A stretch of DNA of 64,000 nt from Flavobacteriaceae bacterium (GCA_009827225.1 WUAI01000009.1:21475-85474), one strand, 5' to 3'. Shown: positions 17,093-25,495, numbered from the stretch's first letter. The notes: generated by a model not told the origin, from the letters alone. Numbers and translations: made by a program.

Positions 17093-17390
17093 GCAAGTGA
17101 AACTTGTTTCAACTTGCGTAAAAAATACAAAACCGAACCACGCTCATGCGGGGTTGTGGGTTTTATATTTGCCAAGGATTCCCTATATGGGATCAACGCA
17201 GTTAATCCCTGATTTACCTTGCCTTCAGCAGGCTCAAGTCTCGAAAGCTTGCTTTCGGAAGCGAAAGAAAATACAAAACCGAACCACGCATGAGCGTGGT
17301 TGTGAGTATTATGCCCGCCCGTACCGAACGGCACGTTCGGGCGGGCTTGCCTAGGAATCTCTTAATGGGATCAACGCCGTTAATCCCAAA
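17093..17390. repeat. Two-copy noncoding repeat with a palindromic insertion
   Basis: The non-coding stretch between tRNA-Ser and the DUF2188 gene holds two diverged copies of one unit. Both contain a hairpin, then ATACAAAACCGAACCACG (17125-17142 and 17271-17288), and later GGGATCAACGC(A/C)GTTAATCCC (17189-17209 and 17367-17387). The left blocks are 146 bp apart and the right blocks 178 bp apart, so copy 2 has 32 extra bases. These correspond to a GC-rich palindrome, GCCCGCC...GGGCGGGC (17313-17346), with an inner CCGAACG-gca-CGTTCGG stem. Copy 2 also keeps a perfect ACCACGC-atga-GCGTGGT hairpin that has decayed in copy 1. No convincing ORF exists here. Confidence 0.8.
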
Positions 17391-17422
17391 AACTGTATCT
17401 TCGATTCCAATATTAAACCACC

Positions 17423-17704
17423 ATGGCACAAGGCAAATCCTGGCTTCGAGTCCTGCTAGATATCATAAAAGAAGTCTTTGAAGCTTCACAAAAGAATGCT
17501 CGCCCCAGAACCTGGCATCAGCATGTGGTTCCTTATGAAGATGGTTGGGCCGTTCGCAGAGAAGGGAACAAGCGCATCACTTCCAAGCATCGAAAACAAA
17601 GTACTGCTCTTAGAAAAGCCAAAAGCATAGCTAGAATAAAGAAAGCGGATGTGATTATCCATAGGGCGGATGGAACTATCAGGGATCGCATAAGCTTTGA
17701 TTAG
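17423..17704 (+). CDS. DUF2188 domain protein
   Basis: 93 residues. The C-terminal two thirds match the DUF2188 pattern: HQHVVPYEDGWAVRREGNKR, then ALRKAKSIARIKKADVIIH and the closing RADGTIRDRISF. The first 25 residues form an extra amphipathic helix (WLRVLLDIIKEVFEAS) not usually needed for the domain. DUF2188 proteins are small, basic and of unknown function. Stand-alone gene directly downstream of the tRNA-Ser repeat region; its codon use looks ordinary for the window. Confidence 0.82.
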   Translation: MAQGKSWLRVLLDIIKEVFEASQKNARPRTWHQHVVPYEDGWAVRREGNKRITSKHRKQSTALRKAKSIARIKKADVIIHRADGTIRDRISFD

Positions 17705-17745
17705 TATTGCACTAGATAGTATTCTTTGATTTGGTAAGGGCAATA

Positions 17746-17784
17746 AAAAAGGACCCAATTTAAGTTTATAAGTTGGATCCTTTT
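17746..17784. terminator. Bidirectional terminator between DUF2188 and the NlpC/P60 lipoprotein
   Basis: AAAAGGACCCAA...TTGGATCCTTTT stem with one mismatch, A-run before and T-run after, between convergent genes. Confidence 0.75.
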
Positions 17785-17811
17785 GAATGATTTTTATAGT
17801 TTTTAGAAACG

Positions 17812-19074
17812 TTATTGACTTAATGATTCCTTATTCACAAGTCTGGCCTCGATGGTGCAGCCCGACCCATTAATAAAGTAAAGATTTTCACAAACTATAT
17901 ATCCGGTATCATCTCTTTCCAATCGAACCGAGAAGCGGTCGCGCCTTTCGAAATCGGGAAGACTGGCATCTGTGATGATAAATTCGGAAGATAAGGTATT
18001 TGTAGTGTTGTCGTACAAAAACTCAAAGTTGGCCACATTGCTAGAACCGTCCAAATCAATAAATGGTTTTATAAGATTGAAGTTGCTTACATTTCCAGTA
18101 GGGAATTCAAGTTCTTCCACAAAGAAATCGGTGGTTGTTCCGGCACATCTGAAATAAAAGTCCCATTTTCCGGAAATCTTCGCATTAAAACGTACAATTC
18201 CGTAGGATTTGGTTGCCCCAAACCAATATGGGTCAGAGAGTAGAATCCTTCTTGGACCACGCTTGCTACCCAGGTTTTTGTCGCATTCGGTTTGATTTTT
18301 ACCCGGCGTTCCGTTAGACTGGAAAACTGCTAGTTGACCGTTAGTGTTTTTTAGGACTATACCAATATGATTTGCGCGAGTTCCGGATAACCAGTAGATG
18401 ATATCTCCTGTCTCAAATTTATTAGTCGAAAGTTCACCCAGATCTTCAACTTCCAAGACGTCTAGTTCAGGAATGGCACTGGTTATGGCATTCTTTATCG
18501 TGGAGGGATTCCTTTGTGAATTGGCGGGTCCAATGATAAAATCAACACCGGAATTTTCGAATAATTGATGGATAAATCCGGAGCAGTCCAAACCATAGAT
18601 TTCTTCTTCACATACCGTATTAGGACCGGGTGGAGCAATTCTCCTCGTATGATCCTTGCCTCCCCAGGAATAGGCAAGACCGGATTGTGCGGGTTTATTC
18701 TCGCCTTCGTCTGGGTATTGGTGTTTTGATCTGTTGGTTAAATTTAACGCAACGGCGGTAAGCTTACTGATCAACAAGTTTCTTGCGTCCTGTGGACCAA
18801 TCACACTATTTCTATTGGATCGAAGCCAATTGTCATAGAAATCAACGTCCATTTCTTTTAGAAATTCGCCAATGGTTAGACCGTTTGGTAACACTACGTT
18901 GTTTTCATTAAAATCTAAGGCTTCTTCAAAGTTTTCTAATACTAAGGACTCTTCAACAGTCAGAGCCTCGTCACCCTCTATGGCGATTTCGTCTTCGGAG
19001 TCGTCTTTACTACAGGCATAGAACAACCCTGATAGAAGGACTAACCCCATGAATAATTTTACAAAGTTTTTCAT
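17812..19074 (-). CDS. NlpC/P60-like lipoprotein
   Basis: 420 residues. Lipoprotein signal peptide (lipobox FYAC, Cys 21) followed by an acidic linker. The central domain carries an NlpC/P60-type cysteine peptidase signature: a WGG, the catalytic Cys in YGLDCSGFIHQLF, and the catalytic His in ANHIGIVLK preceded by GDIIYW. NlpC/P60 enzymes cleave peptidoglycan peptides. The last about 130 residues form a beta-rich extension with paired cysteines that I do not recognise. It shares strand and a 13-bp gap with the small lipoprotein upstream, forming a two-gene unit. Substrate may be cell wall or an external glycopeptide. Confidence 0.82.
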   Translation of the reverse strand: MKNFVKLFMGLVLLSGLFYACSKDDSEDEIAIEGDEALTVEESLVLENFEEALDFNENNVVLPNGLTIGEFLKEMDVDFYDNWLRSNRNSVIGPQDARNLLISKLTAVALNLTNRSKHQYPDEGENKPAQSGLAYSWGGKDHTRRIAPPGPNTVCEEEIYGLDCSGFIHQLFENSGVDFIIGPANSQRNPSTIKNAITSAIPELDVLEVEDLGELSTNKFETGDIIYWLSGTRANHIGIVLKNTNGQLAVFQSNGTPGKNQTECDKNLGSKRGPRRILLSDPYWFGATKSYGIVRFNAKISGKWDFYFRCAGTTTDFFVEELEFPTGNVSNFNLIKPFIDLDGSSNVANFEFLYDNTTNTLSSEFIITDASLPDFERRDRFSVRLERDDTGYIVCENLYFINGSGCTIEARLVNKESLSQ

Positions 19075-19087
19075 AATAAGTGATTTT

Positions 19088-19594
19088 TTAAGGGTAGTAC
19101 TGTATACCCGTGATTTTATACTGGTTTCCTATTTTTCGAAATATGAGATCTCTGTTGGGTTCGGGTGAGTTGGGTTGTAAAAGGAATTCTGTTTGAACAA
19201 TTACATCGAAATATGATTCCCCATCGAAGAACTTTTCGGCTTCAAAACCCCGGTATCGATCTTTTTTGAATGCCTCTACTACATATTCGTTGAATATGGC
19301 ATTGTAAATCTGCTGAATTTGGTTTTTGGATTCGCAGCTTAAAGATTGTGATGGTTGATAAACATCGCCATAGGCATCTACAAAGGGAAGGTGGATATAG
19401 TCAATTACATTTTCCTTGTTTCCTTTTACTACTTCTGCTTTAATGGTATTCCAGAATGACTCGAATTCGATGGTTTGGGCGTATTCCGAATTTTGAACCA
19501 CCATATCAGATTTGCCCTCTTTCAAATCTTTGCATCCGAAGACAACGAAAATCGAAAGAGAGAAGGACACTATGTATTGAATTCTAACAGACAT
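19088..19594 (-). CDS. Lipoprotein of unknown function
   Basis: 168 residues. Lipoprotein signal peptide with lipobox VVFGC (Cys 21). The mature part begins with a helix (FESFWNTIKAEVVKGNKENVIDYI), continues with IHLPFVDAYGDVYQ, and ends with a strand-rich segment, RKIGNQYKITGIQYYP. This layout resembles NTF2-like or DUF4348-like folds, but I cannot assign it. It is transcribed 13 bp ahead of the NlpC/P60 lipoprotein and may act with it. The 288-bp spacer upstream (19595-19882) holds no gene that I can support. Confidence 0.7.
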   Translation of the reverse strand: MSVRIQYIVSFSLSIFVVFGCKDLKEGKSDMVVQNSEYAQTIEFESFWNTIKAEVVKGNKENVIDYIHLPFVDAYGDVYQPSQSLSCESKNQIQQIYNAIFNEYVVEAFKKDRYRGFEAEKFFDGESYFDVIVQTEFLLQPNSPEPNRDLIFRKIGNQYKITGIQYYP

Positions 19595-19882
19595 AATAAT
19601 ACCCTATGATTATGATGTAAAACTAGAGGTACGCCATGCGCATGTCCATACCCCTTAGCGGGTATTTTGTATGGATTGAATATTTTACCTAGTGTGAGTA
19701 GACTCCAGGGCTTGAAGTACTAGAGATAGAATTCGAATTTATTTATAAGGAATAATGATGTTTTAGAAGATAAGGGTACGAACCTTTTGTTGTAAAATCC
19801 TGTAAATAGTTGTATATTAGTAAGATAACTCCCCTTGTTGGAAACCGTTAGTTGTGTTTTCAACCGTAAATAACATCTTTTT

Positions 19883-20191
19883 ATGTCGAATACAGCAAAA
19901 GCAAAAGCCATTATGGTGGATCATTTCCACTCGGGCAATTATGAAAATATGAGCACCGCGGATTTGGTAAGTGTGCGCGATGAACTAGCCGATCTTTGGA
20001 TACAAATAGACCAGGTCGATATTCGTGTGGGTATGAGCCAGCAGGAAGTAAAGGATGCTTTGAGCGATCCTTTTATTGAAAACGATGGTACCTGGATGTA
20101 CCCATCAACGTTCGACCAGTATTACTACAGTATCGAATTTGATTCGGGGCTGGTAAAGGAAACGGATTTTGTAGCACTTAAAATATTCTGA
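19883..20191 (+). CDS. Small BamE/SmpA-like cytoplasmic protein
   Basis: 102 residues, no signal peptide. The C-terminal half has the BamE/SmpA-like pattern: IRVGMSQQEVKDALSDPF, then a strand with W and Y, then YYYSIEFDSGLVK. The N-terminal half is helical (ADLVSVRDELADLWIQIDQVD). BamE-like folds are used in outer-membrane assembly factors and in many small inhibitor or adaptor proteins; the lack of an export signal makes the latter more likely here. Its stop codon is separated by a single base from the start of the HExxH gene, so the two are coupled. Confidence 0.7.
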   Translation: MSNTAKAKAIMVDHFHSGNYENMSTADLVSVRDELADLWIQIDQVDIRVGMSQQEVKDALSDPFIENDGTWMYPSTFDQYYYSIEFDSGLVKETDFVALKIF

Positions 20192-20192
20192 T

Positions 20193-20885
20193 ATGGCCTT
20201 TACCAACGAGACAGCGTTTATCAACGGACTGAAAACCACACCCGACCAGACCAAGGCCATTGAAGCTCTGTTCAATGATCCCGATTTTCTGAAGATTTGG
20301 AACTATTTAAAAAATTGTCAAAAGGTCATCGAACTGAAATCAATCCCCGGATACAAAATACGGGGTAAGGAACGATTTGGAGGCTATACAGCCGGAAGAA
20401 AGGGAACTTTTGTAGTGAATCCTACCAAACCCGAACACAGGGATAACCCTATGGAAATGGTAGATACCATTATACATGAGTGCATCCATGCAGTTTTGGA
20501 TGTCCAAAAAGACTGCGGGGATACCAACTATCCTTTTAGCAAAGAAATCACGGAAGTGTATGAGGACCCCAATATCAAAGGGACTCCCACCACTTCAAAG
20601 AAACATGTGGATCCTCGAGATAAAGACCATATGGACAAGCACTATGGAGATAGTGCCAGTAGTCCCAACGATGAGTACATCGATATCAATGATAAGGCGC
20701 AACAACTGATCATCAAGATTATTAGAAGGTTAATGAAACAGACAAAAGTGGGCAAGAAGACTCTCACTTTCGAAAATGAGGAAAAACGAAATCCGCCAAG
20801 CAAACCCGGTGGTTGCATATTGGTTCTTGCAACATTAGTGCTTTTGATCGGTAGCGTTATCTATTTTGCTATCCAAATGGTATAA
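20193..20885 (+). CDS. Putative tail-anchored zinc metalloprotease (HExxH)
   Basis: 230 residues. A zincin helix TIIHECIHAVLDV supplies HExxH (residues about 94-98). It is preceded by a possible substrate-edge strand (GTFVVNP) and followed by a DP-rich linker (HVDPRDKDHMDKHYG) with further His and Asp residues that could supply the third ligand. A single hydrophobic helix at the extreme C-terminus (CILVLATLVLLIGSVIYFAI) would anchor it with the catalytic part in the cytoplasm, since no signal peptide is present. I know no named family with this layout. Coupled to the upstream BamE-like gene; possible enzyme-regulator pair. Confidence 0.72.
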   Translation: MAFTNETAFINGLKTTPDQTKAIEALFNDPDFLKIWNYLKNCQKVIELKSIPGYKIRGKERFGGYTAGRKGTFVVNPTKPEHRDNPMEMVDTIIHECIHAVLDVQKDCGDTNYPFSKEITEVYEDPNIKGTPTTSKKHVDPRDKDHMDKHYGDSASSPNDEYIDINDKAQQLIIKIIRRLMKQTKVGKKTLTFENEEKRNPPSKPGGCILVLATLVLLIGSVIYFAIQMV

Positions 20886-20894
20886 TTCTTCCGG

Positions 20895-21281
20895 TTAATA
20901 AATAGGAATGGGATTCATATGGTCGTCTACTGCAACGTAGGTGAAATAACCCGTGACCACACTGTCGCGTTTTTCGCTGTACATATCTTCCATAAAGATC
21001 TCTACCTTCACCACACAGCTGGTATTACCCACTTTCTCTACACGAGCCACCAGTTCTACAATTGTTCCCTGCGGAATCGGGGTGGTAAAGTCGATCTTTT
21101 CTGTGCTCACTGTAACCACTTTTTTTCTACTGAAACGGGTGGCGCAAATAAATGATGCTTCGTCCATCATGTGTAAGGTGGTGCCACCGAAAAGGGTGTC
21201 GTAGTGGTTGGTGGTATTAGGAAATACGGCTTTGAAAATCCGGGTTTCACTGTTATGAATCCTTTGTGTAAGATCAGACAT
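20895..21281 (-). CDS. YciA-like acyl-CoA thioesterase (hotdog fold)
   Basis: 128 residues, a single hotdog domain. Signature features: FPNTTNHYDTLFGGTTLHMMDEASFICATRFS, where the Asn/Asp-containing first strand and long helix form the active site, followed by VDFTTPIPQG-type (here IDFTTPIPQGTIVEL) and GYFTYVAVDDHMNPIPI. The family hydrolyses acyl-CoA thioesters in the cytoplasm. It sits convergent to the HExxH gene and divergent to the nitroreductase. A TAATTTTG element at 21303-21310 on the minus strand could be its -7 site. Confidence 0.9.
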   Translation of the reverse strand: MSDLTQRIHNSETRIFKAVFPNTTNHYDTLFGGTTLHMMDEASFICATRFSRKKVVTVSTEKIDFTTPIPQGTIVELVARVEKVGNTSCVVKVEIFMEDMYSEKRDSVVTGYFTYVAVDDHMNPIPIY

Positions 21282-21325
21282 AGGGTTTTACTTTTATCTT
21301 ATCAAAATTATCAATGGAAGGCAAC

Positions 21326-21355
21326 TTTCGTTTACGTTCACCCATCGTATTTTTG
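21326..21355 (+). promoter_or_regulatory. Promoter of the nitroreductase gene
   Basis: TTTC (21326-21329), 18-nt spacer, TATTTTTG (21348-21355), an exact -7 element 24 bp before the ATG at 21379. Confidence 0.5.
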
Positions 21356-21378
21356 TATGGTAAATGTAATTCGAAAAA

Positions 21379-22014
21379 ATGGCTTCAGACATTATTGAAA
21401 AATTAAATTGGCGATACGCCACCAAAAAATTTGATTCGACCCGTAAACTTTCCGAAGAAAAAATACAAATTCTGAAAGATGCCTTCAATCTCACGGCGAC
21501 CTCCTATGGACTTCAGCCACTGAAGATGGTAGTTATACAGAATGAGGACCTTCAGCAGAAATTGGTGGCTGCCAGTATGGAGCAGCAGCAGGTGGCTCAA
21601 GCTTCTCATGTTTTGGTTTTATGTATTGAAGCTTCTTTGACTTCCTCATACATCAAGAACCATTTCAATAGGGTAGAGGACATTCGTAATACTCCCAGGG
21701 AAATTTTGGATCCTTTTGAAGAAAACCTGATCAGTTCATTTTCCTCGAAAGAGCAGGAAGACATTTCACTTTGGATGGCTAAACAAGCTTACATTGCTAT
21801 GGGTAACCTACTCACCGTTTGTGCGTATGAAGAAATCGATTCCTGCCCGATGGAAGGATTCGTTCCGGCCCAGTACGACGAAATTCTTGGTTTAACTGAA
21901 AAACGATTGCAATCGGTGCTGGTGCTGCCGGTAGGCTATCGTGCTGAAGACGATATGTTCTCGGAACTTAAAAAAGTTCGACGCGGTACTGAAGAGGTGA
22001 TTATCGAGATGTAG
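21379..22014 (+). CDS. NAD(P)H-dependent nitroreductase family oxidoreductase
   Basis: 211 residues, FMN-binding nitroreductase fold. The N-terminal RYATKKFDSTRKLSEEKI is the FMN-phosphate segment. TATSYGLQPLKMVVIQN, the helix DISLWMAKQAYIAMGNLLTVCAYEEIDSCPMEGF and the C-terminal LVLPVGYRAEDD are typical of the NfsB/NfnB branch. It probably reduces quinones or nitro compounds as a cytoplasmic homodimer. Stand-alone gene with its own promoter; the M23 peptidase follows 29 bp downstream on the same strand. Confidence 0.9.
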   Translation: MASDIIEKLNWRYATKKFDSTRKLSEEKIQILKDAFNLTATSYGLQPLKMVVIQNEDLQQKLVAASMEQQQVAQASHVLVLCIEASLTSSYIKNHFNRVEDIRNTPREILDPFEENLISSFSSKEQEDISLWMAKQAYIAMGNLLTVCAYEEIDSCPMEGFVPAQYDEILGLTEKRLQSVLVLPVGYRAEDDMFSELKKVRRGTEEVIIEM

Positions 22015-22043
22015 GCTTTGGTGATTTTTGCTATTTTTAGTAC

Positions 22044-22625
22044 ATGATCACCCGTACCACACGCCGATTTCTAACCATTCTTATTACGGGGACCTTTACC
22101 ATTTGGTTCGACCGAAAATACCGGAAATACACGGTGATACCGTTACTCATACTAATTGTCGGGTTTCTTATCCCGCAGAATTTAATGTTACCTGTAAAGG
22201 GAGCCACGACCTCCGATTGGGACATCAATTCCTTTTGGGCCTATCCCTGGGGAACCTCCATAACACATAAAGGGATTGATATCTTTCAACGGAAGGGAGC
22301 CGAAGTGATTTCTGCCACTCACGGATGGGTAATTTATACACATGAAGGGGGTAAAGGAGGGAAGTCGGTGATGGTGCTGGGTCCAAAGTGGCGATTTCAT
22401 TATTATGCACATTTAGATGAAATAAAAGCCACTCCCTTTGTTCCGGTGAAGCAGGGAGCAGTAATTGGGACCGTTGGGGACACGGGTAATGCCAAAGGCA
22501 AACCACCGCATTTACATTATGCCATCACTTCACCTTTTCCTTATGTAAATCGATATGACAAAGAAGCAGTGCACGGTTGGAAGAAAATGTTCTATCTGAA
22601 TCCTGATAGTTATCTGCGGAAATAA
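22044..22625 (+). CDS. Membrane-anchored M23 family peptidase
   Basis: 193 residues. One N-terminal membrane segment (about residues 30-48), then a LytM/M23 domain with zinc ligands in THKGIDIFQ (HxxxD) and PPHLHYAI (HxH). The strands VISATHGWVIYTHEGG and the AGxVxxV-like VIGTVGDTGNAKG are also present. M23 enzymes cut peptidoglycan cross-links in the periplasm. At 193 residues it lacks the LysM or coiled-coil modules of larger EnvC/NlpD types and is close to the short single-domain forms common in Bacteroidota. Confidence 0.9.
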   Translation: MITRTTRRFLTILITGTFTIWFDRKYRKYTVIPLLILIVGFLIPQNLMLPVKGATTSDWDINSFWAYPWGTSITHKGIDIFQRKGAEVISATHGWVIYTHEGGKGGKSVMVLGPKWRFHYYAHLDEIKATPFVPVKQGAVIGTVGDTGNAKGKPPHLHYAITSPFPYVNRYDKEAVHGWKKMFYLNPDSYLRK

Positions 22626-22634
22626 TACGAAAGA

Positions 22635-23021
22635 TTATTCCACTTTCGTCATCACAAACTGGTAGAGATTGTCGTTACCGGGAATCTGAATTTCGATAGT
22701 AACATCAAGACCGTTAACTTCCAGAATAGAAACCAAAAACGGAATTTCTTCGTATCCCTTCGTAGCAGGATTGTTGGACTCTTCCAGAAGAAGTTCATAA
22801 TTGCAATCGTCGATCCACGTGATCTTGTATTTTGAAATATGCCCGCTGCCCTTGGTATATTCGGTCTGGTAATTGTCATCACGCTCGATCATTCCTTCAT
22901 AGCCCGATGCCTCATCGGATACCCGAAACTGGCCGGTCTTGAAATAATCACAATCGTGTTCCTGTGCGGAAAGCTGGGTAAAAAATAGAAGGGAGAAGAT
23001 CAGGAGTAAAGTTCGTTTCAT
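22635..23021 (-). CDS. Small secreted protein of unknown function
   Basis: 128 residues with a signal peptide (MKRTLLLIFSLLFFTQLSAQ). The mature part is beta-rich and begins CDYFKTGQFRV; a second Cys in IDDCNYELLL could form a disulfide with it. Repeated strand patterns (YKITWIDDCNYELLLEE, VTIEIQI) suggest a small lipocalin- or barrel-like fold. Proteins with the C-x-Y-F-K-x-G-x-F opening recur in Flavobacteriaceae, but I know no function. It converges on the M23 gene with a 9-bp gap. Confidence 0.7.
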   Translation of the reverse strand: MKRTLLLIFSLLFFTQLSAQEHDCDYFKTGQFRVSDEASGYEGMIERDDNYQTEYTKGSGHISKYKITWIDDCNYELLLEESNNPATKGYEEIPFLVSILEVNGLDVTIEIQIPGNDNLYQFVMTKVE

Positions 23022-23091
23022 AGCACTTATTCTAAGATGGTTGTCGCAAGCTACGAATAATTCTTAAAGATTCGAATTCTGATTTATGGTC

Positions 23092-23122
23092 ATTGTTGTT
23101 CGCCGCGCAACGATTACCTTTG
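23092..23122 (+). promoter_or_regulatory. Promoter of the DegT-type aminotransferase
   Basis: ATTG (23092-23095), 19-nt spacer, TACCTTTG (23115-23122): an exact -7 element and near-consensus -33 with the standard spacing, 35 bp before the start codon. Confidence 0.6.
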
Positions 23123-23157
23123 CAGCGCATCTAACTTTTATAAATCACAACTAGCAT

Positions 23158-24369
23158 ATGCCCGGATTTGAAGTATTTGGAGAAGAAGAAAGAAACGAAG
23201 TAAACGACGTTCTTGAAAATGGCGTTTTAATGCGTTATGGCTTTGATGGTATGCGCAATGGACACTGGAAAGCTAAAGAATTCGAGGCGGCCTTCGCCGA
23301 AAGAATGGACGTAGAGCATTGCCAGTTGGTGTCCAGCGGGACTTCAGCGCTTACCGTTGCGTTGGCTTCTGCAGGAGTGGGAGCCGGAGATGAGGTGATC
23401 ATGCCAACATTCACGTTCGTTGCAAGCTTCGAATCGATTATGATGCTGGGTGCTGTACCCGTATTGGTGGATATAGATGAAACCCTAACCCTCGATCCAG
23501 AAGCCGTAGAAAAGGCCATCACCGAAAGAACCAAATGCGTGATGCCGGTTCATATGTGTGGTTCCATGGCAAACCTCAAAGCGTTAAAGGCCATTTGTGA
23601 GAAACACGACTTGCTGCTTTTGGAGGATGCGTGTCAGGCGATTGGTGGAACTTTTGAAGGGAAACCTTTGGGAAGTTATGGTGACTTAGGGTGTTTTTCT
23701 TTTGATTTTGTAAAAACGATTACCTGCGGAGAAGGTGGAGCGGTGATCACGAACAACAAACAATACGCGGTCAATGCCGATCAATACCAGGATCACGGTC
23801 ACGACCATATAGGGAACGATCGGGGAGCGGAAACACATCCTACCCTGGGGTATAATTTCAGAATTTCTGAATTGAATGCGGCGGTGGGAATCGCGCAACT
23901 TCGAAAGATCGATGATATTTTGGCATTGCAGCGAAAGAATTACACGATTATGCGTGAAGCTCTTTCGGAAGTGGAAGGAGTTACCTTCCGAAGAGTGCCC
24001 GAAGGTGGAGTGGAAAACTATTCTTTTCTGAATTTCTATTTACCTACCGCTGAATTAACACAAAAAGCTCATAAGTCCTTAGGTGCTGAAGGAGTGGATG
24101 CTTGCTTCTACTGGTTTAACAATAACTGGCATTACATCCACGGTTGGGAGCACTTGAGGAATTTAAAGAGTTTGATGCCGTTACCTTCAGAAATTAAAAA
24201 CAGAATTCAGGATTTGAATTCAGCCGATTTCTCCAAAAGTGATGCCTGGATGAGTCGTACAATTTCTTCTTTGGTGAAAGTGGGGTGGACGGAAGCTCAG
24301 GTTCAGGAGAGAGCCGCCACCATGAAAAGGGTGATTTCAGAAATACTTAAAAAGGAATATACTCTGTAA
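23158..24369 (+). CDS. DegT/DnrJ/EryC1/StrS family PLP aminotransferase
   Basis: 403 residues. PLP-dependent sugar-aminotransferase-type enzyme: the SSGTSAL phosphate-binding loop, the stacking region PTFTFVASFESI, the Asp in LLLEDACQAIGG and the Schiff-base lysine K186 in SFDFVKTITCGEGGA are all in place. Family members transaminate keto-sugars or related carbonyls. There are no sugar biosynthesis neighbours, so the substrate cannot be named from context. Its last 23 bases overlap the end of the convergent ribB gene, which leaves no room for a separate terminator. Confidence 0.9.
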   Translation: MPGFEVFGEEERNEVNDVLENGVLMRYGFDGMRNGHWKAKEFEAAFAERMDVEHCQLVSSGTSALTVALASAGVGAGDEVIMPTFTFVASFESIMMLGAVPVLVDIDETLTLDPEAVEKAITERTKCVMPVHMCGSMANLKALKAICEKHDLLLLEDACQAIGGTFEGKPLGSYGDLGCFSFDFVKTITCGEGGAVITNNKQYAVNADQYQDHGHDHIGNDRGAETHPTLGYNFRISELNAAVGIAQLRKIDDILALQRKNYTIMREALSEVEGVTFRRVPEGGVENYSFLNFYLPTAELTQKAHKSLGAEGVDACFYWFNNNWHYIHGWEHLRNLKSLMPLPSEIKNRIQDLNSADFSKSDAWMSRTISSLVKVGWTEAQVQERAATMKRVISEILKKEYTL

Positions 24370-25495
24370 TTTCCAATCCGTAACCAATCATTCCTACACG
24401 CTTGGTTTGTTCATTGTTGGAAATAAGCCGGATCTTCGAAATTCCCAGGTCATGCAAGATCTGTGCTCCAATTCCGAAATCCTTAGCGTCCATTTCAATG
24501 CGAGGTGCTTTTGCAACGCTGGTTCCGGTCTGAGCTTCTTTTAATGCCGAAAGACGCTTCAGTAAGTTAAATGACTGACTTTGCTGATTGATAAACACCA
24601 CGGCCCCTTTACCTTGCGTATTTACAGCCTGGAACATATCGTCCAGTTTTTTGTCGGCATTGTTCGTAAGCGTACCCAGAATATCATTATTCACTAAGGT
24701 TGAATTGACGCGAACAGGCACAGGTTCATTTGCAGCCCACTCTCCTTTGGTCAACGCGATGTGTATCTGCTGATTCGTAGTTTGTTCGTAGGCGCGCAGT
24801 CGGTAGGAACCAAACTTGGTTTCGATCTGAAAATCTTCTTTTTTTTCAATCAACGAATCATGCTCCATTCGATACGCAACCAAATCTTCGATCGAAATTA
24901 ATTTCAAATCAAACTTTTTGGCTACTTCCAGTAATTGTGGCAATCGGGCCATGGTTCCGTCTTCATTTAGAATCTCAACCAAAATACCTGCGGGTTGCAA
25001 ACCTGCCAATCTTGCCAGGTCGATGGCGGCTTCGGTATGTCCGGTTCTTCGCAGAACTCCTCCTTCCTTAGCGCGCAATGGAAAAATATGTCCAGGTCGA
25101 CCGAGGTCCCCGGCCTTAGTTTCAGGATTCACCAGAGCTTTGATGGTTTTGGCACGATCATGGACCGAAATTCCCGTAGTACAGCCATGGCCTATGAGGT
25201 CCACAGAAACGGTAAACTGTGTATGATGTAATACCGTATTATTTTCTACCATCATCGTTAGGTCCAATTCTTTGCAACGCTCCTCAGTGATCGGTGCACA
25301 GATGAGTCCGCGCCCGTGAGTCGCCATGAAATTGATCATTTCAGGGGTAACCAATTCCGCGGCAGCGATAAAATCACCTTCATTTTCCCGATTTTCATCA
25401 TCCACGACAATAACGATCTTTCCATTTCGAATGTCTTTAATAGCTTCGGAGATGGTATTCAGTTGTGTTGTCTTCACGTTTTCAGTAGAAATCAT
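24347..25495 (-). CDS. ribB: 3,4-dihydroxy-2-butanone-4-phosphate synthase with degenerate GTP cyclohydrolase II domain
   Basis: 382 residues from ATG 25495; the ORF-track start is an upstream TTG. The RibB domain (residues 1 to about 205) keeps the catalytic set [42 protein letters not shown] and RTGHTEAA, so it should make the four-carbon riboflavin precursor from ribulose-5-phosphate. The C-terminal RibA-like domain starts at [11 protein letters not shown]. Where GTP cyclohydrolase II has its three zinc cysteines (CLTGD...RCDC region) this protein reads [18 protein letters not shown], with no cysteine. The RQEGRGIGL catalytic loop is replaced by NQQSQSFNL. That domain should be inactive, so a separate RibA must exist. 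Confidence 0.93.
   Translation of the reverse strand: MISTENVKTTQLNTISEAIKDIRNGKIVIVVDDENRENEGDFIAAAELVTPEMINFMATHGRGLICAPITEERCKELDLTMMVENNTVLHHTQFTVSVDLIGHGCTTGISVHDRAKTIKALVNPETKAGDLGRPGHIFPLRAKEGGVLRRTGHTEAAIDLARLAGLQPAGILVEILNEDGTMARLPQLLEVAKKFDLKLISIEDLVAYRMEHDSLIEKKEDFQIETKFGSYRLRAYEQTTNQQIHIALTKGEWAANEPVPVRVNSTLVNNDILGTLTNNADKKLDDMFQAVNTQGKGAVVFINQQSQSFNLLKRLSALKEAQTGTSVAKAPRIEMDAKDFGIGAQILHDLGISKIRLISNNEQTKRVGMIGYGLEITEYIPF

Noticed and set aside
16960-17334. 124-codon minus-strand ORF containing RGIRTPGGV and two related plus-strand ORFs
   Set aside because: Classic false gene made from the reverse strand of tRNA-Ser and the adjoining noncoding repeat.
17093-17390. Possible CRISPR array
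   Set aside because: Only two diverged copies with unequal spacing and no cas genes; it is a structured repeat instead.
19720-19911. 63-codon minus-strand ORF
   Set aside because: Overlaps the start of the BamE-like gene, has no recognisable features and a composition like random AT-rich DNA.
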